Shown piece by piece: positions 8,246 to 16,765 of a stretch of 64,000 nt of DNA. The position numbers were made by a program, and so were the translations under genes. The first letter of the stretch is position 1. Each line of letters begins with the position of its first letter. The DNA comes from Chitinophagaceae bacterium UBA1931 (lineage in GTDB: Bacteria > Bacteroidota > Bacteroidia > Chitinophagales > Chitinophagaceae), in contig DDFJ01000004.1 in assembly GCA_002337125.1 (NCBI GenBank), forward strand, positions 1,105,889-1,169,888, in the 5' to 3' direction. The notes under the pieces were generated by a model. The model searched no databases. It saw only the letters and a program-made list of their open reading frames with translations, and had not been told where the DNA came from.

Positions 8246-9322
8246 ATGTGGAGTTTTAGCGAAATAGCAAAAAATATTGATCTCTGGCTGAACGACCTTG
8301 TTGGTTCAACATGGGCGTTGGTTCTGGAAATGGTCATTGCCGGTGTTGCAGTAATTGGATTATTTGCTGCACTTGGATTGGTACTTGTAATTATGGAACG
8401 TAAGGTTGCAGCCTGGATTCAGATTCGTCTCGGGCCAAACCGTGTAGGACCAAAAGGTATGTTTCAATCCATGGCCGATACAGTAAAGCTGCTGGTAAAA
8501 GAAGGTATGACTCCTGATGGTGCTGACCGTCTTTTGTTCAACGTTGCTCCGTTCATTGCAATGATTGTAGCAATGTTGCTGATGGCACCCATTGCCTTTG
8601 CAAAAGATTTTCAGTTGTGGGATATGAACATTGGTGTGTTGTACATCACTGCTGTTTCATCACTTTCAGTAATTGGTATTTTAATGGCAGGCTGGGCAAG
8701 TAATAACAAATATTCATTGCTTGGTGCTATGCGCAGTGGTGCACAGATTGTGAGTTACGAATTATCAGGTGGTCTTGCAATACTTGCAGTGGTTGTATTA
8801 ACCGGCAGCATCAGTTTAACAGACATCATCAAAGCACAGGAAAACGGCTGGTGGATTTTTAAAGGACATATTCCTGTCATCATTGCATTTATTATTTACA
8901 TCATTGCAGTAACAGCCGAAACCAACCGTGCACCATTTGACCTTGCTGAAGCTGAAAGTGAATTGACAGCAGGTTTCCATACAGAATATTCAGGAATGAA
9001 GTTCGCACTGTTTTTCCTTGCAGAATACATCAACGTATTTATTGTTTGTGCAATTGGTGCAACCTTATTCTTTGGTGGCTGGATGCCTTTACACATCGGC
9101 AACTGGCAGGCATTTAATCATATCATGGATTACATTCCTTCCAGCGTGTGGTTTTTTGGAAAAACATTTTTCCTGATTTTCCTGATCATGTGGTTCAGGT
9201 GGACTTTCCCCCGCCTGCGTATTGATCAGTTGCTGAACCTGGAATGGAAATATTTATTACCCATCAGCATGATTAATTTATTGCTGGTGACATTGATTGC
9301 AATTTTGGGATGGCATTTTTAA
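8246..9322 (+). CDS. nuoH: NADH-quinone oxidoreductase subunit H
   Basis: A membrane subunit of complex I that forms the quinone chamber with NuoB and NuoD. The 358-residue product has about eight hydrophobic segments. It shows the signature ERKVAAWIQIRLGPNRVGP with the following MADTVKLLVKEG, and the acidic loop ETNRAPFDLAEAESELTAGF. Length and motifs are normal. The gene follows nuoD directly where nuoEFG would stand in a 14-subunit operon. Confidence 0.97.
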   Translation: MWSFSEIAKNIDLWLNDLVGSTWALVLEMVIAGVAVIGLFAALGLVLVIMERKVAAWIQIRLGPNRVGPKGMFQSMADTVKLLVKEGMTPDGADRLLFNVAPFIAMIVAMLLMAPIAFAKDFQLWDMNIGVLYITAVSSLSVIGILMAGWASNNKYSLLGAMRSGAQIVSYELSGGLAILAVVVLTGSISLTDIIKAQENGWWIFKGHIPVIIAFIIYIIAVTAETNRAPFDLAEAESELTAGFHTEYSGMKFALFFLAEYINVFIVCAIGATLFFGGWMPLHIGNWQAFNHIMDYIPSSVWFFGKTFFLIFLIMWFRWTFPRLRIDQLLNLEWKYLLPISMINLLLVTLIAILGWHF

Positions 9323-9346
9323 TGCCCGCAGATAACAAAGAGCATT

Positions 9347-9826
9347 ATGTTTATAAAAGACTATATAAAAGATATTGCGAGTGCGTTGAAATCACTTGCT
9401 ACCGGTATGAAAATGACCGGCTACTATTTCACGCATCATAAAGAAATCATTACTGAACAATATCCTGATAACAGGGATACACTTGTTCTTGCTGAGCGCT
9501 TTAAAGGTGAAGTGGTAATGCCGCACGACGAAAACAACGAACATGCATGTACAGGTTGTACATCATGCGAACTGGCTTGTCCCAACGGCAGTATCAAAAT
9601 CATCACCAAGTTTGATGTTGATGCTGAAACAGGAAAAAGGAAAAAAGCAATTGACACATGGGTTTATCATCTTGATTTATGCACCATGTGCGGGCTTTGT
9701 GTGGAAGCATGTCCAACCAATGCAATTAAAATGGCTCCAACTTTTGAACATAGTGTGTTCGACAGAAACAAACTGGTAAAAAAACTGAATGAAGATGGTT
9801 CGAAAGTAAGAGCAGGTGTTGAGTAG
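9347..9826 (+). CDS. nuoI: NADH-quinone oxidoreductase subunit I
   Basis: The ferredoxin-like subunit of complex I holding clusters N6a and N6b. Two 4Fe-4S motifs are visible, CTGCTSCELACP near residue 67 and CTMCGLCVEACP near residue 111, in a 159-residue protein. In enzymes that lack NuoEFG this subunit is a candidate entry point for electrons from ferredoxin or flavodoxin; that role here is inference. It lies 24 nt after nuoH. Confidence 0.97.
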   Translation: MFIKDYIKDIASALKSLATGMKMTGYYFTHHKEIITEQYPDNRDTLVLAERFKGEVVMPHDENNEHACTGCTSCELACPNGSIKIITKFDVDAETGKRKKAIDTWVYHLDLCTMCGLCVEACPTNAIKMAPTFEHSVFDRNKLVKKLNEDGSKVRAGVE

Positions 9827-9835
9827 AGTAAAAAA

Positions 9836-9862
9836 AGTTTATCGTTTGAAGTTTTAGGTTGG
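9836..9862 (+). repeat. Heptad track after nuoI
   Basis: Consecutive units AGTTTAT, CGTTTGA, AGTTTTA and a partial GGTTGG begin 10 nt after the nuoI stop. They show the same 7-nt periodicity as the tracks after nuoC, nuoD and nuoK. Confidence 0.35.
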
Positions 9863-9918
9863 TTGTACATCACACTTCCAACATCGCATATAAAAGAAAG
9901 AATTGAAATAAAGAGTTT

Positions 9919-10434
9919 ATGAGTGTATCTCAAATCATATTTTACATTGTCGCAGCATTTATACTGGGCATGGGCATTTTATCGGTAACTACAAGAAAGA
10001 TTTTCCGTTCGGCTATCTGGTTACTGTTTTCACTGATTGGCATTGCAGGTTTGTACTTTATGCTGGATGTTGAGTTTATTGCAGCTGTACAGATTGTGGT
10101 TTACGTTGGTGGTATTGTTGTACTCATCATCTTCTCCATTTTCTTAACCCAGCAATCGGGAAAAGAAATGCCGAAAGCACCCATGATCAGATCCATTTTT
10201 GCAGCACTGGCTGTTGTATTTGGCTTTGCACTTACTTATTTACTGATTTATCAATATGGCTTTGTTACAATTGATCAACCATTCGACAGCACGGTTGCAC
10301 GCATTGGTAAATCCATGCTGAAAACAGACCAGGGAGGTTTTTCACTTCCGTTTGAAGTGGTGAGTATTTTATTGCTTGCTGCAATGATTGGTTGTATTGT
10401 AATTGCCTTAAAAGTTAAACCCGAAGAAAAATGA
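9919..10434 (+). CDS. nuoJ: NADH-quinone oxidoreductase subunit J
   Basis: A membrane subunit of complex I (171 residues, about five hydrophobic segments). It begins MSVSQIIFYIVAAFILGMGI and contains the conserved GLYFMLDVEFIAAVQIVVYVGGIVVLIIF region, whose pi-bulge helix matters for coupling. The stop overlaps the nuoK start by 4 nt, which implies translational coupling. Confidence 0.95.
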   Translation: MSVSQIIFYIVAAFILGMGILSVTTRKIFRSAIWLLFSLIGIAGLYFMLDVEFIAAVQIVVYVGGIVVLIIFSIFLTQQSGKEMPKAPMIRSIFAALAVVFGFALTYLLIYQYGFVTIDQPFDSTVARIGKSMLKTDQGGFSLPFEVVSILLLAAMIGCIVIALKVKPEEK

Positions 10435-10745
10435 ACGAAATCCCATTGAGCCATATTTTATTTGTGAGCACCGGACTGTTCTTTATTGGCATGTACGGTT
10501 TGTTTACACGCCGCAACATGATTACCATGCTGATGGCAATTGAACTGATGCTGAACAGTGTGAACATTAATTTCGTTGCATTCAACAAATATCTCTATCC
10601 GGAAAAATTAGACGGCATATTCTTTACCATTTTCATTATTACCATTGCTGCTGCTGAAGCTGCTGTGGCAATTGCCATTGTGATTCATCTTTACCGCAAT
10701 CATAAATCAATTGATGTGGAAGATGCTGCGGAAATGAAATGGTAG
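10431..10745 (+). CDS. nuoK: NADH-quinone oxidoreductase subunit K
   Basis: A small proton-channel subunit (104 residues, three membrane segments). It contains the MLMAIELMLNSVNINFVAF helix with the conserved glutamate and a second buried glutamate in AAAEAAVAIAIVIHLYR. The start codon overlaps the nuoJ stop as ATGA at 10431. Its end is followed by a 122-nt spacer carrying repeats. Confidence 0.97.
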   Translation: MNEIPLSHILFVSTGLFFIGMYGLFTRRNMITMLMAIELMLNSVNINFVAFNKYLYPEKLDGIFFTIFIITIAAAEAAVAIAIVIHLYRNHKSIDVEDAAEMKW

Positions 10746-10747
10746 AG

Positions 10748-10761
10748 AGTTTATAGTTAAG
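10748..10761 (+). repeat. Heptad track after nuoK
   Basis: AGTTTAT then AGTTAAG, starting 3 nt after the nuoK stop. It is the fourth nuo spacer that opens with this type of 7-nt unit. Confidence 0.35.
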
Positions 10762-10794
10762 CGTACCGGATAAAATTTCAATACTGTTGTTGCA

Positions 10795-10852
10795 GTACAA
10801 GTGTGCGACGCAACAGGAGTAAAATAGTAGTACAGAAGTTGATAACAAAAAA
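10795..10852 (+). repeat. 58-nt intergenic repeat, copy 2 (before nuoL)
   Basis: This is the second copy of the element at 6895-6952. The segment CAACAGGAGTAAAATAG differs from copy 1 at a single base. It ends about 15 nt before the nuoL ATG. The flanking CTGTTG (10784-10789) and CAACAG (10811-10816) can pair, so the transcript may form a hairpin. Confidence 0.6.
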
Positions 10853-10867
10853 ATGAATTACTGATAA

Positions 10868-12799
10868 ATGAATTCGTATAGTTACACACCCCTTATTCCA
10901 CTGCTGCCGTTTGCTGGCTTTGTTATCCTCGGCATTTTTGGAAGAAAATATTTCAACAAAACAGGTGGCCTTATCGGCACTGGTTTATTACTTATTTCAG
11001 CCATACTTTCTCTTTACACAGCGTACCAGTATTTTTTTGTGAATGGAAAAGTGGGCGATACGTATCAAACAATTACTGCGGTTAAATTTACATGGCTTAC
11101 GTTTTCGCAACATGTATCAATTGATATGGGCATCATTCTCGATCCTATTTCGGTGATGATGCTGGTGGTGGTTACGTTTGTATCGCTGATGGTACACATC
11201 TTCAGCCTTGGTTACATGCATGGAGAAGAACGCTTTGCCACTTATTATGCATTCCTTGGCTTGTTTACTTTCTCCATGCTTGGATTGGTTGTTTCATCCA
11301 ACCTCTTTCAGATTTATATGTTCTGGGAACTGGTGGGTGTTTCATCTTACCTGCTCATTGGTTATTATTTCGACAGACCTTCGGCTGTTGCAGCTTCTAA
11401 AAAAGCATTCATCGTTACACGCTTTGCCGATCTTGGTTTCTTAATCGGCATCCTGGTACTTGCTTTTTATGGTGAGAGTTTAGATTTTGCAACAATCATT
11501 AAAAATTTATCAACTGCACAATCAACACAATTTGTTGCCATCACATCAGCATCGTTCCTCGGCATTTCAGCCATCACATGGGGATTAACGTTAGTGTTTA
11601 TGGGTGGTGCAGGTAAGAGTGCAATGTTTCCGCTGCACATCTGGTTACCCGATGCAATGGAAGGCCCCACTCCTGTTTCAGCATTGATCCATGCTGCAAC
11701 CATGGTTGTTGCCGGTGTTTATTTAGTTGCAAGATTGTTTCCGTTGTTTGCGATCAATGAAAGTGCTTTAGAAATTGTAAGAGTGGTTGGTGTTACATCG
11801 GCAGTGTTTGCTGCGATTATTGCCTGCACACAAACAGATATTAAACGTGTACTTGCTTACTCAACCATGAGCCAGATTGGTTATATGATGTTTGCATTAG
11901 GCGTAAGCAGCACAGGTGGTGAAAATGGTTTGGGTTATACTGCATCCATGTTTCACTTGTTTACACATGCATTCTTTAAATCATTATTATTCCTTGGTGC
12001 TGGCGCTGTGATTCACATGGTGCACAGCAACGACATGAAAGATATGGGTGGATTAAGAAAGCACATGCCCATTACACATATCAGCTTCCTGGTTGCATGT
12101 TTGGCCATTGCAGGTGTTCCTTTCTTCTCGGGCTTTTTCAGTAAGGAAGAAATTCTGCTTGCAGCATATCATTCAAGCAAAACAGTTTATGTGCTTGCAT
12201 TGCTTACTTCAGGTCTTACTGCTTTTTATATGTTCCGTTTATACTTTAATATTTTCTGGAACAAAGACACAGAAGTACACGGCCATCATGGCGAAGGCAC
12301 ATTTGCCATGAAGCTTCCGCTGATTCTTTTAGCTGTACTTGCATTTGGTGCCGGTTATATTCCGTTCGGACAATTTGTTTCAACCGATGGTAAAGCACTT
12401 GAATCTGAATTTCATTTTCTATTCTCTGTTGCACCGGTAGCACTCGGTTTCCTGGGTATTGCCATTGCAGCATGGATGTATGCGAAGCCAAATGATAAAC
12501 CACAACGTGTTGCAACCGCAATGGGCGGTTTATACAAAGCAGCTTACAGTAAATTTTATATCGACGAGATTTACCTCTTCATCACCAAAAAAATCATCTT
12601 TAATTTAATTGGCCGCCCTGCAGCATGGATTGACCGTAACATTATTGATGGAATGATGAATGGTATTGCTGCCGTTACAGCTAAAACCGCTGCCTTAATC
12701 AAAGGACTGCAATCGGGTAAAGTACAGAATTACGCATTGTATTTCTTTGGTGGTATTGCTGCATTATTAATCATGTTTATTTATTTCTGGAGACCATAA
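10868..12799 (+). CDS. nuoL: NADH-quinone oxidoreductase subunit L
   Basis: The distal antiporter-like proton-pumping subunit of complex I. The 643-residue product has many membrane segments. It carries the Mrp/antiporter core motifs FWELVGVSSYLLIGYYFDRPSA, the GGAGKSAMFPLHIWLPDAMEGPTPVSALIHAATMV stretch with the channel lysine and histidines, and a C-terminal long helix ending near the stop. The ATG at 10868 gives the usual N-terminus. It is followed after one base by nuoM. Confidence 0.97.
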   Translation: MNSYSYTPLIPLLPFAGFVILGIFGRKYFNKTGGLIGTGLLLISAILSLYTAYQYFFVNGKVGDTYQTITAVKFTWLTFSQHVSIDMGIILDPISVMMLVVVTFVSLMVHIFSLGYMHGEERFATYYAFLGLFTFSMLGLVVSSNLFQIYMFWELVGVSSYLLIGYYFDRPSAVAASKKAFIVTRFADLGFLIGILVLAFYGESLDFATIIKNLSTAQSTQFVAITSASFLGISAITWGLTLVFMGGAGKSAMFPLHIWLPDAMEGPTPVSALIHAATMVVAGVYLVARLFPLFAINESALEIVRVVGVTSAVFAAIIACTQTDIKRVLAYSTMSQIGYMMFALGVSSTGGENGLGYTASMFHLFTHAFFKSLLFLGAGAVIHMVHSNDMKDMGGLRKHMPITHISFLVACLAIAGVPFFSGFFSKEEILLAAYHSSKTVYVLALLTSGLTAFYMFRLYFNIFWNKDTEVHGHHGEGTFAMKLPLILLAVLAFGAGYIPFGQFVSTDGKALESEFHFLFSVAPVALGFLGIAIAAWMYAKPNDKPQRVATAMGGLYKAAYSKFYIDEIYLFITKKIIFNLIGRPAAWIDRNIIDGMMNGIAAVTAKTAALIKGLQSGKVQNYALYFFGGIAALLIMFIYFWRP

Positions 12800-12800
12800 A

Positions 12801-14285
12801 ATGAACTTATCAATATTACTCCTACTGCCTTTAGCATTTTCGTTGATTCTTTTATTTGTAAAAGGTCAGAAACAGGTTCGTGCCGTTGCGTTAACAGCTG
12901 CTGTTGCACAACTTGCATTAAGCATTGTGCTGCTGTTTCAGTTTCTTGCTGAAAGAGCAAAATGTAATTCAGCATTTTTATTTGAATCGAACTATACCTG
13001 GTTTAAGCAACTGCACATTAATTATCATGTTGGTGTGGATGGTATTTCCGTAGCCATGATTTTATTAACTGCTTTTGTTGTGCTGGCTGGTGTGCTTGTT
13101 TCATGGAACCAGGAAAAACTGTATAAAGAATTTTTCTTCCTGCTTGTTTTCTTAAGCATGGGTGCATATGGATTCTTTATTTCGCTGGATGTATTCACCA
13201 TGTTCTTCTTCCTTGAAGTTGCGGTGATTCCAAAATTCTTACTCATTGGTATATGGGGAAGCGGAAAGAAAGAATACAGTGCCATGAAGCTTGCGTTAAT
13301 GCTGATGGCTGGTTCGGCACTGGTGTTTGTTGGCTTAACAGGATTATATTACAATGCAAAAGGAGCTGTATCATTTGATCTTGTGCAGTTATCAATGCAT
13401 CCGTTCTCTCCTGCTGTGCAGAAAATGTTTTTCCCCTTTGCATTTATCGGCTTCGGCATATTTACTGCACTGTTTCCTTTTCACACATGGGTACCTGATG
13501 GTCACTCATCAGCACCAACTGCAGCATCCATGTTCCTCGCAGGTATTTCAATGAAGCTTGGTGGTTATGGTTGCTTGCGTGTGGCAGCTTATTTAATGCC
13601 CGATGCAGCACATTATTATTCAACCATCATCATCGTTCTTGCATCAATAGCCATTCTTTACGGTGCGTTTGCCACCATGATGCAGACCGATCTGAAATAC
13701 ATCAACGCATACTCATCCGTAAGTCATACAGCTTTTGTAATTCTTGGTATTGCCATGATGACCAAAACATCCATTAACGGTGCAGTGATGCAGATGATCT
13801 CACATGGTTTGATGACAGCCCTTTTCTTCGCCGTAATTGGTATGATTTACGAACGCACACATACAAGACAGGTTGCACAACTGGGAGGCTTGCTGAAAGT
13901 AATGCCGTTCATTTCTTCCATTTTCGTGCTTGTTGGTCTTTGCTCACTTGGTTTACCGGGCATGAGTGGATTTGTAGCAGAGATGACCGTGTTTATGGGC
14001 AGTTGGGAAAGAGCTGGTACATTTTACCACTTTGCAACAATTATTGCAGCAGCATCAATTGTTGTTACTGCCGTTTATATTTTAAGAGCAGTTGGTTCAG
14101 CTATTATGGGACCAATGAAGAATAATGATTATTTACAATTAACCGATGCAGCCTGGAATGAAAAAACAGCTGCAGTATTGCTGATGGTTGGAATCCTGTT
14201 AATGGGTCTGGCACCTTTCTGGTTAAACGACCTTATTAACCCGGGAACAGAAGTGATCATGCAAAAAATCGGAATGATAAAGTAA
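12801..14285 (+). CDS. nuoM: NADH-quinone oxidoreductase subunit M
   Basis: An antiporter-like proton-pumping subunit (494 residues). Diagnostic segments are the DGISVAMILLTAF loop, the FFFLEVAVIPKFLLIGIWG helix with the conserved glutamate, and FPFHTWVPDGHSSAPTAASMFLAGISMKLGGYG. It is tightly packed between nuoL (1-nt gap) and nuoN (8-nt gap), so all three are one transcription unit. Confidence 0.97.
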   Translation: MNLSILLLLPLAFSLILLFVKGQKQVRAVALTAAVAQLALSIVLLFQFLAERAKCNSAFLFESNYTWFKQLHINYHVGVDGISVAMILLTAFVVLAGVLVSWNQEKLYKEFFFLLVFLSMGAYGFFISLDVFTMFFFLEVAVIPKFLLIGIWGSGKKEYSAMKLALMLMAGSALVFVGLTGLYYNAKGAVSFDLVQLSMHPFSPAVQKMFFPFAFIGFGIFTALFPFHTWVPDGHSSAPTAASMFLAGISMKLGGYGCLRVAAYLMPDAAHYYSTIIIVLASIAILYGAFATMMQTDLKYINAYSSVSHTAFVILGIAMMTKTSINGAVMQMISHGLMTALFFAVIGMIYERTHTRQVAQLGGLLKVMPFISSIFVLVGLCSLGLPGMSGFVAEMTVFMGSWERAGTFYHFATIIAAASIVVTAVYILRAVGSAIMGPMKNNDYLQLTDAAWNEKTAAVLLMVGILLMGLAPFWLNDLINPGTEVIMQKIGMIK

Positions 14286-14293
14286 AACAGACG

Positions 14294-15697
14294 ATGACTA
14301 ACTTTTTTCTTTTAATGCAACAGGAATTACTGCTTACAGTAATCATCTTTATTTTATTGTTCCTGAAGCTTGGCGCTGGCGATATCGACAGCAAAAAATT
14401 AATGACACTGGTGAATGTACTGCTGGCAGTGAACCTTGCTGCAGGATTCTTTTTCAAACAAAGCGGTTCGTTGTTCGGCGATATGTTTTATACCGACAAC
14501 TTACTCCGTCTTGAAAAAAACATACTCAACCTTGGTGTGCTCATCATTTCACTGCAGTCCGCAAACTGGTTAAGCAAACACCAGCATGCAGTTGAGTTTT
14601 ACCTGCTCATGCTTTCTACCCTGCTGGGTATGTATTTCATGATCAGCAGTCATAACATTCTTATGTTTTATGTTGGCCTGGAGCTGGCAAGTATTCCACT
14701 TGCAGCAATGGCAAACTTCGATCTTGATAAAAAGCGTTCATCTGAAGCAGCTATGAAATACATCATGTCTTCAGCATTTGCTTCAGGTTTGTTGTTGTTT
14801 GGTATTTCGATCATGTACGGTGTTACCGGCACTTTGAGTTATGAAGGATTAAAAGAAATGGCATCAGATTCTCCCTTGTTCATCTTCTCCTTTATTTTAC
14901 TCATAGCGGGTTTCGGTTTCAAAATCTCTGCAGTTCCATTTCATTTATGGACAGCCGATGTATACGAAGGCTCACCCATTGCAGTTACATCTTACATGTC
15001 AGTAATCTCCAAAGGCAGTATGATTTTTGTGATGGCAAGTGTATTGTTTCATGTGTTTGACAAGATCTTCTTTACTTGGTACAACATTATGGCTGTACTG
15101 TCTGTGCTTTCAATGATCATTGGTAACCTGTTTGCATTACGCCAGCAAAACCTCAAACGTTTCCTTGCCTTCTCATCTATATCGCAGGTCGGTTTTATCC
15201 TCATCGGTATTTCAAGTGGTAACATGCAGGGAGCAACTTCGGTTATTTATTTCGTACTGATTTATATCTTCTCTAACCTCGCTGCATTTGGTGTGCTGAG
15301 CCTCGTTAGTACAGAAAAAGGAAAAGAAACCATCGACGATTTCAAAGGATTTTACAAAACCAATCCTGCACTTACATGGATATTGGCCATTGCATTATTT
15401 TCACTGGCTGGTATTCCGCCAACAGCAGGTTTCTTTGGTAAATTCTTCCTGATTCTTGCAGGTGCATCAAAAAACAATTATGTGCTCATTACCATTGCTG
15501 CACTCAACATGGTGATCTCAATGTACTATTACCTGCGTATCATCAAGGCAATGTTTATGGATGCAAATGATACACCAATTGAAAAAGTGGAAATAAGCCT
15601 TAGCCCGAAAATAGCATTTGTAACATGTGTTGCAGGTATTGTTGTTACCGGTTTGGCAAGTGGCGTGTATGATTATATTTTCTCTTTAGTTAGATAA
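14294..15697 (+). CDS. nuoN: NADH-quinone oxidoreductase subunit N
   Basis: The third antiporter-like subunit of complex I (467 residues). The YVGLELASIPLAAMANFD helix carries the conserved glutamate. The central PFHLWTADVYEGSPIAVTSYMSVISKGS motif and the discontinuous helix AGIPPTAGFFGKFFL identify NuoN rather than L or M. It is the last recognisable nuo gene. No terminator is visible before the next small gene, so cotranscription with it is possible. Confidence 0.97.
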   Translation: MTNFFLLMQQELLLTVIIFILLFLKLGAGDIDSKKLMTLVNVLLAVNLAAGFFFKQSGSLFGDMFYTDNLLRLEKNILNLGVLIISLQSANWLSKHQHAVEFYLLMLSTLLGMYFMISSHNILMFYVGLELASIPLAAMANFDLDKKRSSEAAMKYIMSSAFASGLLLFGISIMYGVTGTLSYEGLKEMASDSPLFIFSFILLIAGFGFKISAVPFHLWTADVYEGSPIAVTSYMSVISKGSMIFVMASVLFHVFDKIFFTWYNIMAVLSVLSMIIGNLFALRQQNLKRFLAFSSISQVGFILIGISSGNMQGATSVIYFVLIYIFSNLAAFGVLSLVSTEKGKETIDDFKGFYKTNPALTWILAIALFSLAGIPPTAGFFGKFFLILAGASKNNYVLITIAALNMVISMYYYLRIIKAMFMDANDTPIEKVEISLSPKIAFVTCVAGIVVTGLASGVYDYIFSLVR

Positions 15698-15725
15698 GCT
15701 TCACAGCTTAAAAATAGTTTTGAAT

Positions 15726-16109
15726 ATGGCAATCAATAAAAATCACGAATTTGAGGAACTGAACGGAGTGAAATGTGCAATTGTAGAAAAGTTTGCAACA
15801 GAAGACCGTGTTTCGTTTCTGAAAGAACTCCTTGAGTTTAATGGTTATGAAGTTGTGGTTGTGCCATCGCCACCACCAAAGGCAGCACCTGCTCCTAAAC
15901 TTGCAGAAGGCGAAACTCCACCTCCGCCACCACCTCCCCCTCCAACAACATTTACTGTTGGCGTAACGAATATTTTTTTCAACCCAACCAATGCAGTTTA
16001 CGGACGGTTGTTAAAAACAAAAGGTGGACATATTGTTACCCCGGCTTATTGGCTGCAGAAAGATCCTGTAAGCCACGACGATATCCCTTATTATGAACAA
16101 AGTTTATAA
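15726..16109 (+). CDS. Hypothetical protein with proline-rich linker
   Basis: I do not recognise a family. The 127-residue protein has an N-terminal alpha/beta-looking part (residues 1-50, with the segment GYEVVVVPSPPP). A Pro/Ala linker including nine consecutive prolines follows (about residues 65-73), then a C-terminal 50-residue part containing TVGVTNIFFNPTNAVYGRLL and VTPAYWLQKD. No signal peptide or membrane segment is seen. The ATG at 15726 was preferred to a TTG two codons upstream. It lies 28 nt after nuoN on the same strand with no terminator between, so it may be a passenger or accessory gene of the complex I operon. Confidence 0.75.
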   Translation: MAINKNHEFEELNGVKCAIVEKFATEDRVSFLKELLEFNGYEVVVVPSPPPKAAPAPKLAEGETPPPPPPPPPTTFTVGVTNIFFNPTNAVYGRLLKTKGGHIVTPAYWLQKDPVSHDDIPYYEQSL

Positions 16110-16119
16110 TTGATGTTTT

Positions 16120-16575
16120 ATGCTTGTCAAAAATCTCTTCGATAAAGAAGCCCACAACGAAATTCTTCATCGCATTCATTACCTCACACCTGTATCGTAT
16201 GGTCATTGGGGAAAGATGAATGTTGGACAAATGCTTGTACACTGCCAGGAAGCATTTAAAATACCCTTAAGCAGCAAACCGCATAAACTTACCCTGTTTG
16301 GTTTTCTTGTTGGCTGGGCTATGCGTAAAAAACTGTACGACGATCAGCCATGGGATAAAAACTTGCCAACTGCTCCCAACTTCCGCATTCACGGTGAATA
16401 CAAATTTGAACCTGAAAGAGATAAACTTGTTTCCATGATCAACAGCTTTTACGAAAAAGGAGCTGCAGGAATTGGTGACAAGGTTCATCCCGTGTTTGGA
16501 AAATTCACTGCTGAGCAATGGGGCAAAAGCATGTGGAAACATCTCGATCATCACCTGCGCCAGTTTGGTGTGTAA
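16120..16575 (+). CDS. DUF1569 (DinB-like fold) protein
   Basis: A 151-residue cytosolic protein of the DUF1569 family, related to the DinB/YfiT four-helix bundle. The family end motif is clear: HPVFGKFTAEQWGKSMWKHLDHHLRQFGV, with histidines placed as metal ligands in DinB-like folds. An earlier histidine sits in GQMLVHCQEAF. The biochemical function is unknown. It begins 10 nt after the proline-rich gene and is closed by a strong terminator. Confidence 0.85.
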   Translation: MLVKNLFDKEAHNEILHRIHYLTPVSYGHWGKMNVGQMLVHCQEAFKIPLSSKPHKLTLFGFLVGWAMRKKLYDDQPWDKNLPTAPNFRIHGEYKFEPERDKLVSMINSFYEKGAAGIGDKVHPVFGKFTAEQWGKSMWKHLDHHLRQFGV

Positions 16576-16605
16576 CAGGTTTTAATAAACAAAACGATAT
16601 TCTCA

Positions 16606-16647
16606 AAAGGTTGACGACTTTTTTAAAAGTGTCAACCTTTCTTTTTT
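16606..16647 (+). terminator. Rho-independent terminator
   Basis: Inverted arms AAAGGTTGAC (16606-16615) and GTCAACCTTT (16631-16640) enclose a second nested palindrome ACTTTT/AAAAGT and are followed by a T-rich tail. It ends the transcript of the DUF1569 gene and isolates the lyase locus downstream. Confidence 0.85.
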
Positions 16648-16686
16648 ACCAGCAGTTTACTGTGTAAAGAATAAACTAACAACTGT

Positions 16687-16716
16687 TTTGATAGTTCTGA
16701 TTTCTTTCTATCTTTG
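16687..16716 (+). promoter_or_regulatory. Consensus promoter of the tryptophanase / tyrosine phenol-lyase locus
   Basis: TTTG (16687-16690), 18 nt, TATCTTTG (16709-16716) is a full match to the Bacteroidota promoter consensus. Transcription is expected to start around 16721-16723, on or next to the ATG of a short open frame. This leaves a leader of about 175 nt before tnaA. The part from 16766 to 16896 is C/T-rich and G-poor (for example CCACCCTTACTCTTTTAC), with a small hairpin GGTCT/AGACC at 16777-16792 and no intrinsic terminator. Confidence 0.65.
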
Positions 16717-16720
16717 ATCC

Positions 16721-16765
16721 ATGCCTTTATATCTCTGGAAAAATATTATCAGAAGGCCTTCATAA
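16721..16765 (+). CDS. Possible leader peptide (14 residues, Tyr and Trp) of the lyase operon
   Basis: The short frame reads MPLYLWKNIIRRPS and stops with TAA. It starts 5 nt after the -7 box of a consensus promoter, so it would be read from a leaderless or nearly leaderless mRNA. It lies 131 nt upstream of tnaA. It contains one Tyr (codon 4) and one Trp (codon 6), the substrates of the two enzymes encoded downstream, and a Pro next to the last residue. E. coli tnaC (24 residues, Trp12, Pro24) works as a Trp-sensing leader. The resemblance is in placement and content, not in sequence, and a frame this short may occur by chance. Confidence 0.35.
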   Translation: MPLYLWKNIIRRPS

